Assembly (NCBI GenBank): GCA_052034255.1
Contig: JBPOIU010000022.1
Coordinates: 25,554-89,553 of the forward strand
Origin: JADJEK01 sp052034255
Lineage (GTDB): Bacteria > Planctomycetota > B15-G4 > JADJEK01
Direction: 5' to 3'
DNA: 64,000 bases
Positions within the stretch are counted from its first letter, which is position 1; the number at the start of each line of letters is the position of its first letter. The notes beneath the pieces are model-generated. The model was not told the origin of the DNA. It saw only the letters and a program-made list of their open reading frames with translations, and ran no database searches. This document shows, in pieces, positions 6,830 to 15,334 of this stretch. A program made the translations under genes and the position numbers.

Positions 6830-9381
6830 CAGACGTCCTCCCGACACAGCTCGGTCGCTGGCGCTCGACTCGCGCGCAAGGCCGGCACGATCGCCGCGGC
6901 GACCGCGGCCGCCAGCACGGTCGCGACTTGCGCGAACACGTCGACGCCGGGCGCTTCGATCGGGATCGTCCAACCGAAGTACGCGCGGTTGATCGCGACC
7001 ACGAGCACCCACGCCAACGCGAGTCCGCCGATGGCTCCGGGCACGAGGCCGAGCAATGCCAGCGCCACGCCCTTGCCGACCCACACGACGAACAGTTGCG
7101 CGCGCGTCGCGCCGAGCGATCGCAGCAGCGCGATCTCGGCGCGGCGCTCGCGCGCCATCACGAGCAACGCGAGCGTCACGCCGGCGACCGCGACCAGCAA
7201 GCTCATGCCTTGCAAGACGCCCGTGATCACGAAGGTCTGATCGAAGATCCGCATGCCGGCCGCGCGCACCGCGGCGCTGCTCGCGAACACGAGGCCGACC
7301 GCGGCGAACTCGGTCTGGAACGCCTCGGTCGCACGCTCGGCGTCGGAACCGGGCACGAGGTAGATCGACAGATCCGTTGGTGGCCCAGGTCCGAACACGC
7401 GCGCGTACGTTTCGAGGTCGAGCACCGCGGCGCCGAACTCCGACGTGTAGTCGTAGAACACGCCCTCGATCGGGAACCGGAACGCGCCACGCGCGGTCGT
7501 CAGCGTGAACGTGTCGCCGACGCCCAAACGCAGCGTCCGCGCCAGCGGTTCGCCGAGCAGCACGCCGCCGGCCTTCACCGCCGCGAACGCGGCCGTCGCG
7601 TCGCCGCCCGCGCGATCGGCGAACAGCGGAAAGCGGTGCTCGCCGCCTTCCAACGCGATGTCGACTCCGCGCACGCGGATGCGTTCGCCGTCTTGCCAGA
7701 CCAACGTGTCGCGCAAGCGATCGACGGCGCGCACACCCGCGGTCGTGCGGATGCGCGTGAGCGCCGCGTCGTCGATGCCGCCGGATTCGAGCCCCGTGCG
7801 ATGCCCCATGCCGGCGACGTACACGTCCGCCGAAATCGTCGTTTCGATCCACGACGCGACCGTGCGGCGGAAGCTCGACACCATCAAGGTGATGCCGAGC
7901 ATCATGCTGACCGCGATCGACAACGCGGCGACGGCGAACGACGCGGTCAACAGCCGCGCGCGCAAGCTCTTCACGCCGAACCCGAAGCCGAACGTCGTGC
8001 CGCGCACCGAGCGACCCGCGAGCACGACGACGCCCGGCGCGACCAACGCCGCCGCGACGAGCACCGTGAGGCCCAGCAGGAACCCGGCCGGTCGCCAATG
8101 CTCCGCGACGAGCGCGTACGTCGAGCCGCCAACGAGCAGGACCGCGAACCCAAGCACCGTGCTGCGACCCGCGTGGCGCGCGACCTCTTCGTGCGCCTGC
8201 CACGCGGCGAGCAACGTGCGCGGATCGCGTCGCGCGACGTCGATCGCGGGCCACGCCGCGCCAAGCCAGGCGCCGCCGAAGCCGACGAGTCCCGCCAGCG
8301 GCCACAGCGTCCACGTCGCATGCACGGCGGTGATCTCTTCCAGCAGGTAGAGGTTCGTCATCGTCGCGCTGATCGCGCCGAGATTGCCGCGCGCGAGCGC
8401 GAAGCCGAGCGGCAATCCGATCGCGATGCCGATCGCCGCGAACGCGGTCGCTTCGCCGACGATGAGCGCGACGATCTGCGCACGCGTGGCGCCGAAGCTG
8501 CGCAACACCCCGAACTCGCGCCTTCGCCGCGACAACATCGCCTGCGTCGCGCTGGTCACGAGGAACAAGCCGGCGAACACCGCGACGAACGACAACGCTG
8601 TGAGGTTCACGCGGAACGCTTCGAGCAAGCCGTCCGCGCGCGCGCGCTGTTCCGCGGTGGTCCGCACTTCGACTCCGACCGGCATGCGCGCCGCGAGCCG
8701 CGCCCGAGCCACGTCCGCATCGGCTCCGGCGCGCAGCTTCACGTCGATGCGTGAAACCCGACCGTCGAGGCCGAACATCGCCTGCACCTGCGCCAGATCG
8801 GCGAATGCCGTGCGCGGTGACAGCAGCGGCGACTTGCGCGAGAAGTCGAACACGAGCCCGAGCCGCAGTCGCAACGTCCGCGAGCCGCTCCGCACGTCGA
8901 ACGCATCGCCGCGCCGCAACCCGAGGCGCTCCGCGAGCGGCGCCGACAGCGCGACGAATCCCGGTGTCGACAGCGGCTGCCCGAGCTCGAGCGCGGGACC
9001 GACGACGTCGCCGGCGTCCAGCGCGCCGCTGCCGACCGCAGCGAAATCCACGCCGAACAACTCGAGCGGGACGCGCTCGTCGCCGCGCGTCGCGATCGCG
9101 ATGACGCGCAGATGCGGCCGCGCGCCCGCTACGTCGACGTCGTCGAGCGCCAGCGCCCACGCGGCGTCGTCGAACGTCGCTTCCGCACCGGTGATCGAGA
9201 GTTCGCAATCGCCGGACACGGCGTCGACGGACGCTTGGAACGCGCCGACCGCGCTCGTGTTCAACAGGCGGATGCTCGTCACCGACGCGACGCCGAGCGC
9301 AACGCCGACGATGCACAAGGCCACTAGCGACCACGACGCGCGCAGCTGCGCGAGCTCGGTCCTCAGGAAGACGCGGAGCAC
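6829..9381 (-). CDS. ABC transporter permease with two FtsX domains, Att/MacB-like
   Basis: An 850-residue integral membrane protein. The first transmembrane helix is at ~17-38 and is followed by a large MacB-like periplasmic domain (~40-250). The first FtsX core is at ~255-380 (LRSFGATRAQIVALIVGEA), further helices at ~405-500, a second extracytoplasmic domain, and a second FtsX core at ~717-830 (LRSLGATRAQLFVVWVGKG). In Agrobacterium-type att operons the two permeases are separate (AttF, AttG); here both seem to be in one chain. Such exporters move lipids or lipoproteins, or act mechanically on periplasmic partners, rather than importing solutes. The GTG start at 9381 follows TTGGAGG and overlaps the ATPase gene by 19 bases. 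Confidence 0.88.
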   Translation of the reverse strand: MLRVFLRTELAQLRASWSLVALCIVGVALGVASVTSIRLLNTSAVGAFQASVDAVSGDCELSITGAEATFDDAAWALALDDVDVAGARPHLRVIAIATRGDERVPLELFGVDFAAVGSGALDAGDVVGPALELGQPLSTPGFVALSAPLAERLGLRRGDAFDVRSGSRTLRLRLGLVFDFSRKSPLLSPRTAFADLAQVQAMFGLDGRVSRIDVKLRAGADADVARARLAARMPVGVEVRTTAEQRARADGLLEAFRVNLTALSFVAVFAGLFLVTSATQAMLSRRRREFGVLRSFGATRAQIVALIVGEATAFAAIGIAIGLPLGFALARGNLGAISATMTNLYLLEEITAVHATWTLWPLAGLVGFGGAWLGAAWPAIDVARRDPRTLLAAWQAHEEVARHAGRSTVLGFAVLLVGGSTYALVAEHWRPAGFLLGLTVLVAAALVAPGVVVLAGRSVRGTTFGFGFGVKSLRARLLTASFAVAALSIAVSMMLGITLMVSSFRRTVASWIETTISADVYVAGMGHRTGLESGGIDDAALTRIRTTAGVRAVDRLRDTLVWQDGERIRVRGVDIALEGGEHRFPLFADRAGGDATAAFAAVKAGGVLLGEPLARTLRLGVGDTFTLTTARGAFRFPIEGVFYDYTSEFGAAVLDLETYARVFGPGPPTDLSIYLVPGSDAERATEAFQTEFAAVGLVFASSAAVRAAGMRIFDQTFVITGVLQGMSLLVAVAGVTLALLVMARERRAEIALLRSLGATRAQLFVVWVGKGVALALLGLVPGAIGGLALAWVLVVAINRAYFGWTIPIEAPGVDVFAQVATVLAAAVAAAIVPALRASRAPATELCREDV

Positions 9382-10064
9382 GGCGCCTCCAAGCGACCGG
9401 AATGCAGTGTCAGCACGCGATCGGCGCGGGCGGCCAACTCGTGGTCGTGCGTGACGAACAGCAGTGCGGCGCCGCTGTCCTTCACCAGCTCGAGCAGCAG
9501 ATCCATCACGATCGTCGCGTTGCGATCGTCGAGATTGCCGGTCGGTTCGTCGGCGAGCACGAGACGCGGCCGCATCACCAACGCGCGACACAGCGCGACG
9601 CGCTGCTGCTCGCCCCCGGACAACACTCCGGCGGGAGCGTCACGACGCGGCAGCAGACCGACGCGCTCGAGCAGCGTCAGCGCCCTGGCTCGCGCCTCGG
9701 ATCGCGAAGCTCCGGCGATCGACGCGGGCAACAGCACGTTCTCGAGCACCGACAGATGCGGCAGCAGATGGAAGAACTGGAACACGAGTCCGATCGCGTC
9801 GCGCCGCAAGCGCGTGCGCGTCGCGTCGGGCAATGCCGCGAGATCGACCCCTTCGAATCGCACGTGCCCACGCGTCGGCACGTCGATGCCGGCGGCCAAG
9901 TGGATCAGCGTGGACTTGCCGCTGCCGCTGCGCCCGAGCAACGCGACGACTTGACCGCGGCCGAGTCCGAAACTCACGTCGTCCAGCACGGACGTCGTGG
10001 CCGCCGCCGCCGCGAACTCGCGGGACACGTGTTCGAAACGCAGCAAGTCGTCGTTTGCGCCCAT
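9363..10064 (-). CDS. ABC transporter ATPase, LolD/MacB/Att type
   Basis: A 233-residue ATPase with a complete nucleotide-binding domain. Walker A GRSGSGKS is at 44-51, the Q-loop at FQFFHLLPHL, the signature LSGGE at 148-152, Walker B LVLADEP at 168-174, and the H-loop in FVTHDHELAARAD. FQFFHLLPHLSVLENV and ADEPTGNLD are typical of the LolD/MacB subfamily, which pairs with FtsX-type permeases. The ATG at 10064 is preceded by GAGGA. It is the first gene of the ATPase, double-FtsX permease, AttH-like protein operon. The probable role is to power envelope export or release at the inner membrane. Confidence 0.93.
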   Translation of the reverse strand: MGANDDLLRFEHVSREFAAAAATTSVLDDVSFGLGRGQVVALLGRSGSGKSTLIHLAAGIDVPTRGHVRFEGVDLAALPDATRTRLRRDAIGLVFQFFHLLPHLSVLENVLLPASIAGASRSEARARALTLLERVGLLPRRDAPAGVLSGGEQQRVALCRALVMRPRLVLADEPTGNLDDRNATIVMDLLLELVKDSGAALLFVTHDHELAARADRVLTLHSGRLEAPCSASS

Positions 10065-10130
10065 GAGTTCCTCACCACCATCGGATCAACGACCACCCGC
10101 GGCTCGTCGGTGGACGTCGACCCGTCGCCA

Positions 10131-10865
10131 TCAGACCACGGCGAGCGCCTCGGCCAAGGCGTCGGTGATCGCGGCAAACCAGCGCACGCGAACGGCAGAG
10201 GCGCGCGCGACGACGGCTTGATTCAGTTCGAGCTCGATCCCCGCGTACGCCGCATCCGCGAACGAACGGCGCGTCGCCGTCGTGAGCCCATCCGACACGC
10301 CGCGATACGGTTGGTTGAAGCGCACGCGCACGTCCGGGAGTCGGCGCACCAACGCCGCGCGCCACGTCGTCGCGAGGCGCCGTTCGAACCGCCGCCGCGG
10401 GTCGAACAACAGTCCGATGTCGACGCGGCGCGTCACTCCATCGAGGATCGGCGTGAACGAATGACATGCGACGTGCACGACGCGGCCCGCGCGGCGGTGC
10501 GCGCGCGCGAGCTCCTCGGCGACGCGGTCCCGATGGGCGCGCCAATGAGCGTCGAACACGCGCCGTGCGAGCGCCGCCGGCAAGTCCTTCGTGAACTCCG
10601 ACCACAGCCGCGGATGGTGGGCGGACCGATTGGTGTCGACCACCAGGCGCGACACGGTGGTCGCGACCAACGGAGCGCCCAGTCGATCCCGCAGCATGCG
10701 CGCCAACACCAAGGCCCCGGGGTCATGCCCACGATGCGATTCCAACACCGCCGCGGCATGCGCGAAGCGTGCGCGCAACGCCGCCGGAATGCGATGACCC
10801 GCGTGTTCGCAACTGACGACCAGCGCCGGCGCGCCGCGCGGCGACCGGCGGGAAACGGTCGTCAT
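10131..10865 (-). CDS. N-formylglutamate amidohydrolase-like enzyme
   Basis: A 244-residue protein of the N-formylglutamate amidohydrolase (FGase) family. The N-terminal VVSCEHAGHRIP is at ~17-27, then SHRGHDPGALVLAR, a VDTNRS block, and HVACHSFTPIL with a likely metal-binding His. The C-terminal NQPYRGVSDGLTTATR and GIELELNQ are also family hallmarks. In histidine degradation this enzyme releases glutamate and formate, but no hut genes are present. Instead it is the last gene of an amidoligase cluster, and its ATG overlaps the GCS2 stop by ATGA. It may therefore deprotect or trim a glutamyl or related amide product. The specificity is inferred from context only. Confidence 0.85.
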   Translation of the reverse strand: MTTVSRRSPRGAPALVVSCEHAGHRIPAALRARFAHAAAVLESHRGHDPGALVLARMLRDRLGAPLVATTVSRLVVDTNRSAHHPRLWSEFTKDLPAALARRVFDAHWRAHRDRVAEELARAHRRAGRVVHVACHSFTPILDGVTRRVDIGLLFDPRRRFERRLATTWRAALVRRLPDVRVRFNQPYRGVSDGLTTATRRSFADAAYAGIELELNQAVVARASAVRVRWFAAITDALAEALAVV

Positions 10866-12103
10866 GCGCCGTACTGCGTGCCGTGTTCGAGGCATTGCGC
10901 GAGCTCGCCATAGACCGCGCGCAACGTGCCGAGCGTCGGGTCGAGTCCCGTCACGCGCACGATGCGGCGCGCCAGAGGTCCGCGCTCGAGGATCGTCTTC
11001 AGTGCGAGCCGGACGTCGAGATTCTCCGTGGTCTCGACGATCACCTGCTCGGCGATCTGGCGCCAGACGTCACCCGCTCGAATCCGTTGCGCCCGCACAC
11101 CGAACGCGGCGAGCCACTCGTGGTCCTCGATGATCGCCTCGTCGGCGTCGCGCGCGCAGCGCAAGAACTGACTCGCGAGTCGTTCGGTCGAGAACGAGCG
11201 CAGGTGCGCGTCGTCGAGCCAACGACCAGACAACATCGCCTTCAGCGTCTCCACGGTGATCCACGCGATCGCGATGTCCGCGACTGGTGTCTCCTGCACG
11301 TCGAGCACGCGGATCTCGAACGCATCGCGCACGAAGCGCGCGATGACGCCGCGCGAATTGAAGAACTCGTCCTTCAGCGTGCCTTCGGGATCGAACGGCG
11401 CGGCGTCGCGCCAGATGCGCTCCAGGATCTCCGTGCGGTAGGCCTGCGGCGTGAACACCGCTTCGGGCACGATTTGCCCCGTCGCCGATGGGATGCGCGC
11501 CTGGTTCTTGCGGTAGACCTCGAGCCGGTTGTCGAGCCAACCGGTGCCGCGACCGTCGACGAACGGCGAACTCGCCGCGAGCGCGGGCAACAACGGCAGC
11601 ACGACGCGCAACGCCGCGTGCAGGCGGCCGAACTCCACCGCGTCTCCGAACGGCAGATTGACGTGGCAGCTCTGCAGGTTCGACCAACCGTGCCCGCGGC
11701 AGTCGAAGATGCGGTCGTAGGTCGCGTAGACCTCGCCGCTTCCGTGCGGCCACAACTTCATCTGACGCGACGGGTCCATCCACGGATGCATCGCCGACGG
11801 CAACAGGCGGGCGTTGTGCGCATCCAGCAGGCGCTGCATCTTCGCGAGCGACGTGTTGAACGCGCCCGGCAACGGCAGCAGGCTCGGCGCGGGGCCGTTC
11901 GTCTTCAGCTCGATCACATGCAGCACGAGTTCGTTCGACCACGCGATCGGCCCGTCCTCGTGATCGCCACTGAGATTGCCCGCGGCGGCCTCGAGCAAAC
12001 GGTCGGCGATCGGCGCGACGTCCAGCGTGTCGCGGTCGACGATCATGTACTCGAGCTCGATGCCGAAGCCTTCGAACAGGTGCAGCGGACGACGATCGCT
12101 CAT
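10862..12103 (-). CDS. GCS2-type carboxylate-amine ligase (glutamate-cysteine ligase family)
   Basis: A 413-residue protein of the glutamate-cysteine ligase type 2 family, whose ATP-dependent enzymes join the carboxylate of glutamate, or a similar acid, to an amine. The N terminus has the family signature FEGFGIELEYMIVD (~10-23). Other blocks are NELVLHVIELKTNGPAPSL, LPSAMHPWMDP, SCHVNLPFGD, RGTGWLDNRLEVYRKNQARI and GVIARFVRDAFEIRVLDVQE. This is not the classical GshA of glutathione synthesis, because no glutathione synthetase follows. It lies between an ATP-grasp ligase and an FGase, with ATGA overlaps at both ends. The likely role is one of two amide-forming steps in a shared pathway. Substrates are unknown. 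Confidence 0.87.
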   Translation of the reverse strand: MSDRRPLHLFEGFGIELEYMIVDRDTLDVAPIADRLLEAAAGNLSGDHEDGPIAWSNELVLHVIELKTNGPAPSLLPLPGAFNTSLAKMQRLLDAHNARLLPSAMHPWMDPSRQMKLWPHGSGEVYATYDRIFDCRGHGWSNLQSCHVNLPFGDAVEFGRLHAALRVVLPLLPALAASSPFVDGRGTGWLDNRLEVYRKNQARIPSATGQIVPEAVFTPQAYRTEILERIWRDAAPFDPEGTLKDEFFNSRGVIARFVRDAFEIRVLDVQETPVADIAIAWITVETLKAMLSGRWLDDAHLRSFSTERLASQFLRCARDADEAIIEDHEWLAAFGVRAQRIRAGDVWRQIAEQVIVETTENLDVRLALKTILERGPLARRIVRVTGLDPTLGTLRAVYGELAQCLEHGTQYGA

Positions 12104-13590
12104 GCGAAGCTCCGATTGCGACGACGCTCGACGCGCTGCATCAGCACGCGCATCACGCGCAGATACAGCTCGTCCTTCAGCACCGCGTCCTCGACTCCCG
12201 CATCGATGTTCGGGTTGTCGTTGACCTCGATGACGTAGACCTTGTCGCCGATCTGCTTCAGATCGACGCCGTACAGCCCGTCGCCGATCAGGTTCGCGGC
12301 CTTCAGCGCCGCTTTCACCACCCGCGTCGGCGCGTGCTCGATCGGCAGCGTTTCCGCGCGACCGAACGTCTTCTGCTGCGACGCGGCGTCGCGCTTGACG
12401 ATCTGCCAGTGGCGCGTCGCCATGAAGTAGCGACACGCGTACAGCGGCTGGCGATCGAGGATGCCGATGCGCCAGTCGAACTCGGTCGGCACGAACTCTT
12501 GCGCCACGATCAGGTCCGAGCGTTCGAGCCACTCGTCGATCAACGCCTCGAGCTGTTCGCGCGTGTCGGCCTTCTTCACGCCTTGCGAGAACGCGCTGTC
12601 CGGCTGCTTCAGGATGCACGGCAAGCCGAGCGTCTCGAGCACGCGCTGCTCGTTGCCGCGATGCACGATCATCGTCTTCGGATGCGGCACCTTGTTGCGC
12701 AGCAGCATCTCGGCGAGGAACACCTTGTTCGAGCACTTCAGGATCGAATCCGGATCGTCGATGACGACCAGTCCTTGCGCCTTCGCCTTCTCCGCGAACC
12801 GATAGGTGCGGTGATTCACGCTGGTGGTCTCGCGCAGGAACAGCGCCTCGAACTCACCGAGTCGCGCGAAGTCGTCGGGATCGATGAAGTCGACGTCGAA
12901 CCCGACGGCCTCACCGGCCTTTTGGAACTTCTTCAGCGCGCGCTCGTCGCTCGGCGAATCCTCGGCACTGGCGTCGCACAGGATCGCGAGGTCGTAGCGC
13001 GTGTCGGTGCGCTTGCGCGCGGTGCGATGCCGGCACGCGAAGTACTCGCGCGTGACGTCGAACAGGAACGGGCGGTGCTCGATCGGCACTTCGACGTAGC
13101 CGATGAGGCTGATGCCGGTCATGCCCCAGCGCCCGGACTTCGGATGGCGCTCGAACTCCGCGCGCAGCAGCGGCGCCGCGAATTGCCGAAACAGCGCGGC
13201 GGCGAGCTCGTCGTGGCGCTTCGCGACGTTGCGACCGAAGTAGACGCTGAGCGTGAACTGGTCCGACTGGATCGGCGTCAGGCTCTTCTGGATCAGATCT
13301 TCGAGTTCGCCCGACACGACGCGGATCACGGCCGGCGACTTCAGCTCTTGGATGGTCGCGACGCTCGGGCTCGGCTTGTGCCCGCGCGCTTCGGCGAGCA
13401 GCGACACGTAGTAGCCGGCCTTCTGATACCGATACGCGCGGCAGAGGTTGAACACGCGCGTTCGCGGCAACTCCACGTACGCGGGATCGGTCAGGTAGTC
13501 CTTCGACGCGACGACGCGCGTGTCCGGCACGTCGAGCGGCCAATCCGAAGGATCGCGGACGACGATGAGATTCGGCGGACGAGCGTTCAT
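12100..13590 (-). CDS. RimK-group ATP-grasp ligase with RLAN-like N-terminal domain
   Basis: A 496-residue protein. Residues ~1-205 (AYRYQKAGYYVSLLAEARGH, SPAVIRVVSGELEDLIQKSL, TLSVYFGRNVAKRHDELA) match what is known as the RimK-like ATP-grasp N-terminal (RLAN) region. The C-terminal half, ~270-480, is an ATP-grasp domain: SNKVFLAEMLLRNKVPHPKT, LGLPCILKQPDSAFSQGVKK near 325, EFVPTEFDWRIGILD, and metal/ATP-binding IEVNDNPNIDAGVED near 455-470. RimK-group enzymes form peptide or amide bonds by an acyl-phosphate intermediate, often adding glutamate or other amino acids to a protein or small acceptor. It overlaps both neighbours by ATGA. The acceptor is unknown. Confidence 0.88.
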   Translation of the reverse strand: MNARPPNLIVVRDPSDWPLDVPDTRVVASKDYLTDPAYVELPRTRVFNLCRAYRYQKAGYYVSLLAEARGHKPSPSVATIQELKSPAVIRVVSGELEDLIQKSLTPIQSDQFTLSVYFGRNVAKRHDELAAALFRQFAAPLLRAEFERHPKSGRWGMTGISLIGYVEVPIEHRPFLFDVTREYFACRHRTARKRTDTRYDLAILCDASAEDSPSDERALKKFQKAGEAVGFDVDFIDPDDFARLGEFEALFLRETTSVNHRTYRFAEKAKAQGLVVIDDPDSILKCSNKVFLAEMLLRNKVPHPKTMIVHRGNEQRVLETLGLPCILKQPDSAFSQGVKKADTREQLEALIDEWLERSDLIVAQEFVPTEFDWRIGILDRQPLYACRYFMATRHWQIVKRDAASQQKTFGRAETLPIEHAPTRVVKAALKAANLIGDGLYGVDLKQIGDKVYVIEVNDNPNIDAGVEDAVLKDELYLRVMRVLMQRVERRRNRSFA

Positions 13591-14312
13591 GACGCGCGCG
13601 AGTTCTCCCGCTTGGGACGTACGACCAAGAGCACGGCGTCGTACGTCAGTACGCCGAGCAGGATCGATCCGATGACGCGATCGATGTCGACTTCGTAGTG
13701 ATGCGCTTTGCGCCGCATCGGGTTCTCGAGATACGGATCGGCCACGTGGACGACGCGATCGTCCGCGTCGTAGCCGGCGAGCACGACGAAGTGGCCCTGC
13801 GGCTCGCCGCGGATGTCGTCGGGCTCGTCGTCGTCGCCGTGCTCGCGCTTCGCGCGGTAGAGGAACGTCGACGACAGGCCGGTCAGGATCGGTTGCTTCT
13901 TCGTCAGGTACTTGCGGATCAGCGCCGGCGTCAGATCGACCAGTCGCAGGTCGCCGCCGCGATCGAGGAACTCGAGGTAGGCGCGGGTCGCGGCTTGGAG
14001 ACGCCGACCGCTCTTCACCGCGCGCTGGCGCATCAGCCGTTCGGCGATGTCGACGCGTTCGGTCGAGAACCACGTCGGATCGAAGACTTGCAGGTTGTAC
14101 GTGTACAGGATCGCTTCGAAGCCGCGCTCGAGCGCGTCGTTCGCGAGCAGCACCGCGAGCGTGCCGCCGGAGTCGAGCGTCCGCACGTCCCGGATCACGT
14201 CCTCGAGCTCGAGCTCGAGTCCGTAGTAGCGGTAGACCGCGTGCAAACACGTCGGCCCGCACGTGCGATCGTCGGGTTGCGGCAGGATGTCGAGGAGCAG
14301 GCGTTCGGCCAT
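13587..14312 (-). CDS. C39-like papain-fold peptidase of the amidoligase cluster
   Basis: A 241-residue protein with a papain-like C39-type fold. The catalytic Cys is likely C18 in DDRTCGPTCLHAVYRYYG. The His lies at ~175 in GHFVVLAGYDADDRVVHVADPY and the Asp a few residues later. There is no leader-peptide ABC transporter domain and no signal peptide, so it appears cytoplasmic. It is the first gene of a four-gene unit and its stop overlaps the ATP-grasp start by ATGA. Peptidases of this fold are known to accompany or fuse to RLAN-RimK proteins, where they may process the acceptor or cut the product. Two starts are possible; I chose ATG 14312 over ATG 14327. Neither has a strong ribosome-binding site. 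Confidence 0.82.
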   Translation of the reverse strand: MAERLLLDILPQPDDRTCGPTCLHAVYRYYGLELELEDVIRDVRTLDSGGTLAVLLANDALERGFEAILYTYNLQVFDPTWFSTERVDIAERLMRQRAVKSGRRLQAATRAYLEFLDRGGDLRLVDLTPALIRKYLTKKQPILTGLSSTFLYRAKREHGDDDEPDDIRGEPQGHFVVLAGYDADDRVVHVADPYLENPMRRKAHHYEVDIDRVIGSILLGVLTYDAVLLVVRPKRENSRAS

Positions 14313-14383
14313 GAGGGGCGCGATCATAGGCGCCGAGGCGCGCTCGTCGGTGCGTACGACCGACAGTTCCCACTGGGCCGCGA

Positions 14384-15334
14384 TCAACGCACGCGGGGAT
14401 CGTGGCGGCCGGAGTCGCGCCAAACTTCGTCGACCACGCGCCGGATCGCCGCCGTCGCGGCGGCCCGCTCGGCCGGCGCGGTCATCCGGCGTGCCGTCCG
14501 CCACCATTCCTCGGTGGCCCGCCAGGCCGTCATCAGCTTCGCGAGCACGAAACCGAACGGGCCGTACGCACGCTGGTAATAACGGGCCCGGTTCTTGTGC
14601 CATTCGAGCGCGAAGTCGCCGTAGCGCCGCGTCGACGCGCCGCCGTGATGCACGACACGCGCACCGGCCAGGAACCAGATCGAGAAGCCGCGCGCCACCA
14701 AGCGCCGGCACAACTCGACGTCGTTGAAGAACAGGAACAGGTCGGCGTCCAGCAAGCCGACTTCCGCGAGCGCGCTCTTACGCAGCATCAGCGCCGCGCC
14801 CGGCGGCTGGTCCACGCGACGGGTCGACAGGTGATCGAAGTCGGAGCAGAAGTACTGGTCGATGACGCGACGCAACGGCCAACGCTTGCCGAACCAGGTG
14901 TCGAAGCCGACGGCGACGGCGAGCGTCGGAAAGCGCATGCACGCGCGTTGGATCGAGCCGTCGACGTTGAACAACTGCGCGCCAACCGCGCCCACCCACG
15001 GATCGTCCTCGAGGAAGCGCACGAGCCGCGTCGGCGCGTCGGGCGCGACTTCGGTGTCGCTGTTCAACAGGAACACGAAACGGCCGCGCGCGGCACGGAT
15101 CCCGACGTTGTTGCCTTCGGCGTAGCCGACGTTGCGCGGGTTCTCGATCAGACGGACCTCGGGAAAGCGCTCGCGGACGCACGCCACGCTGTCGTCGGAC
15201 GAGGCGTTGTCGACGACGATGACCTCGCGCGACAATTCCGGATCGACCGCACGCACGCATTCGAGGCAGCGCACCAGCAGGTCGCGCGTGTTCCACGACA
15301 GGATCACGATCGACAGCAGCGGCGGAGCGCTCAT
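14384..15334 (-). CDS. GT2-family glycosyltransferase (rhamnosyltransferase-like)
   Basis: A 316-residue glycosyltransferase with the GT-A fold of family 2. It opens LSIVILSWNTRDLL, has EVIVVDNASSDDS (~37-49), the nucleotide-sugar/metal-binding NSD at 91-93 (FLLNSDTEVAPD), and the acceptor-side region QPPGAALMLRKSALAEVG and FFNDVELCRRLVARG with the ED-like general-base segment NDVELC. The pattern is that of WcaE/rhamnosyltransferase-type enzymes. The C-terminal ~60 residues are amphipathic helices without a transmembrane segment. Its start overlaps the upstream GT2 gene by ATGA. Together with the Wzm/Wzt exporter it should build a surface polysaccharide on the cytoplasmic side. Confidence 0.92.
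   Translation of the reverse strand: MSAPPLLSIVILSWNTRDLLVRCLECVRAVDPELSREVIVVDNASSDDSVACVRERFPEVRLIENPRNVGYAEGNNVGIRAARGRFVFLLNSDTEVAPDAPTRLVRFLEDDPWVGAVGAQLFNVDGSIQRACMRFPTLAVAVGFDTWFGKRWPLRRVIDQYFCSDFDHLSTRRVDQPPGAALMLRKSALAEVGLLDADLFLFFNDVELCRRLVARGFSIWFLAGARVVHHGGASTRRYGDFALEWHKNRARYYQRAYGPFGFVLAKLMTAWRATEEWWRTARRMTAPAERAAATAAIRRVVDEVWRDSGRHDPRVR

Noticed and set aside
6727..8754. 675-codon plus-strand open frame
   Set aside because: It is antisense to the FtsX permease and AttH-like genes. It consists of Arg/His/Glu-rich runs without a recognisable fold.
10131..10865. Histidine-utilisation role for the FGase
   Set aside because: No hutH, hutU or hutI is present. The 4-nt overlaps tie it to the ligases instead.
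12334..13698. 454-codon plus-strand open frame
   Set aside because: Antisense to the ATP-grasp gene. Composition is Arg/Leu/Ala repetitive and no motif is present.
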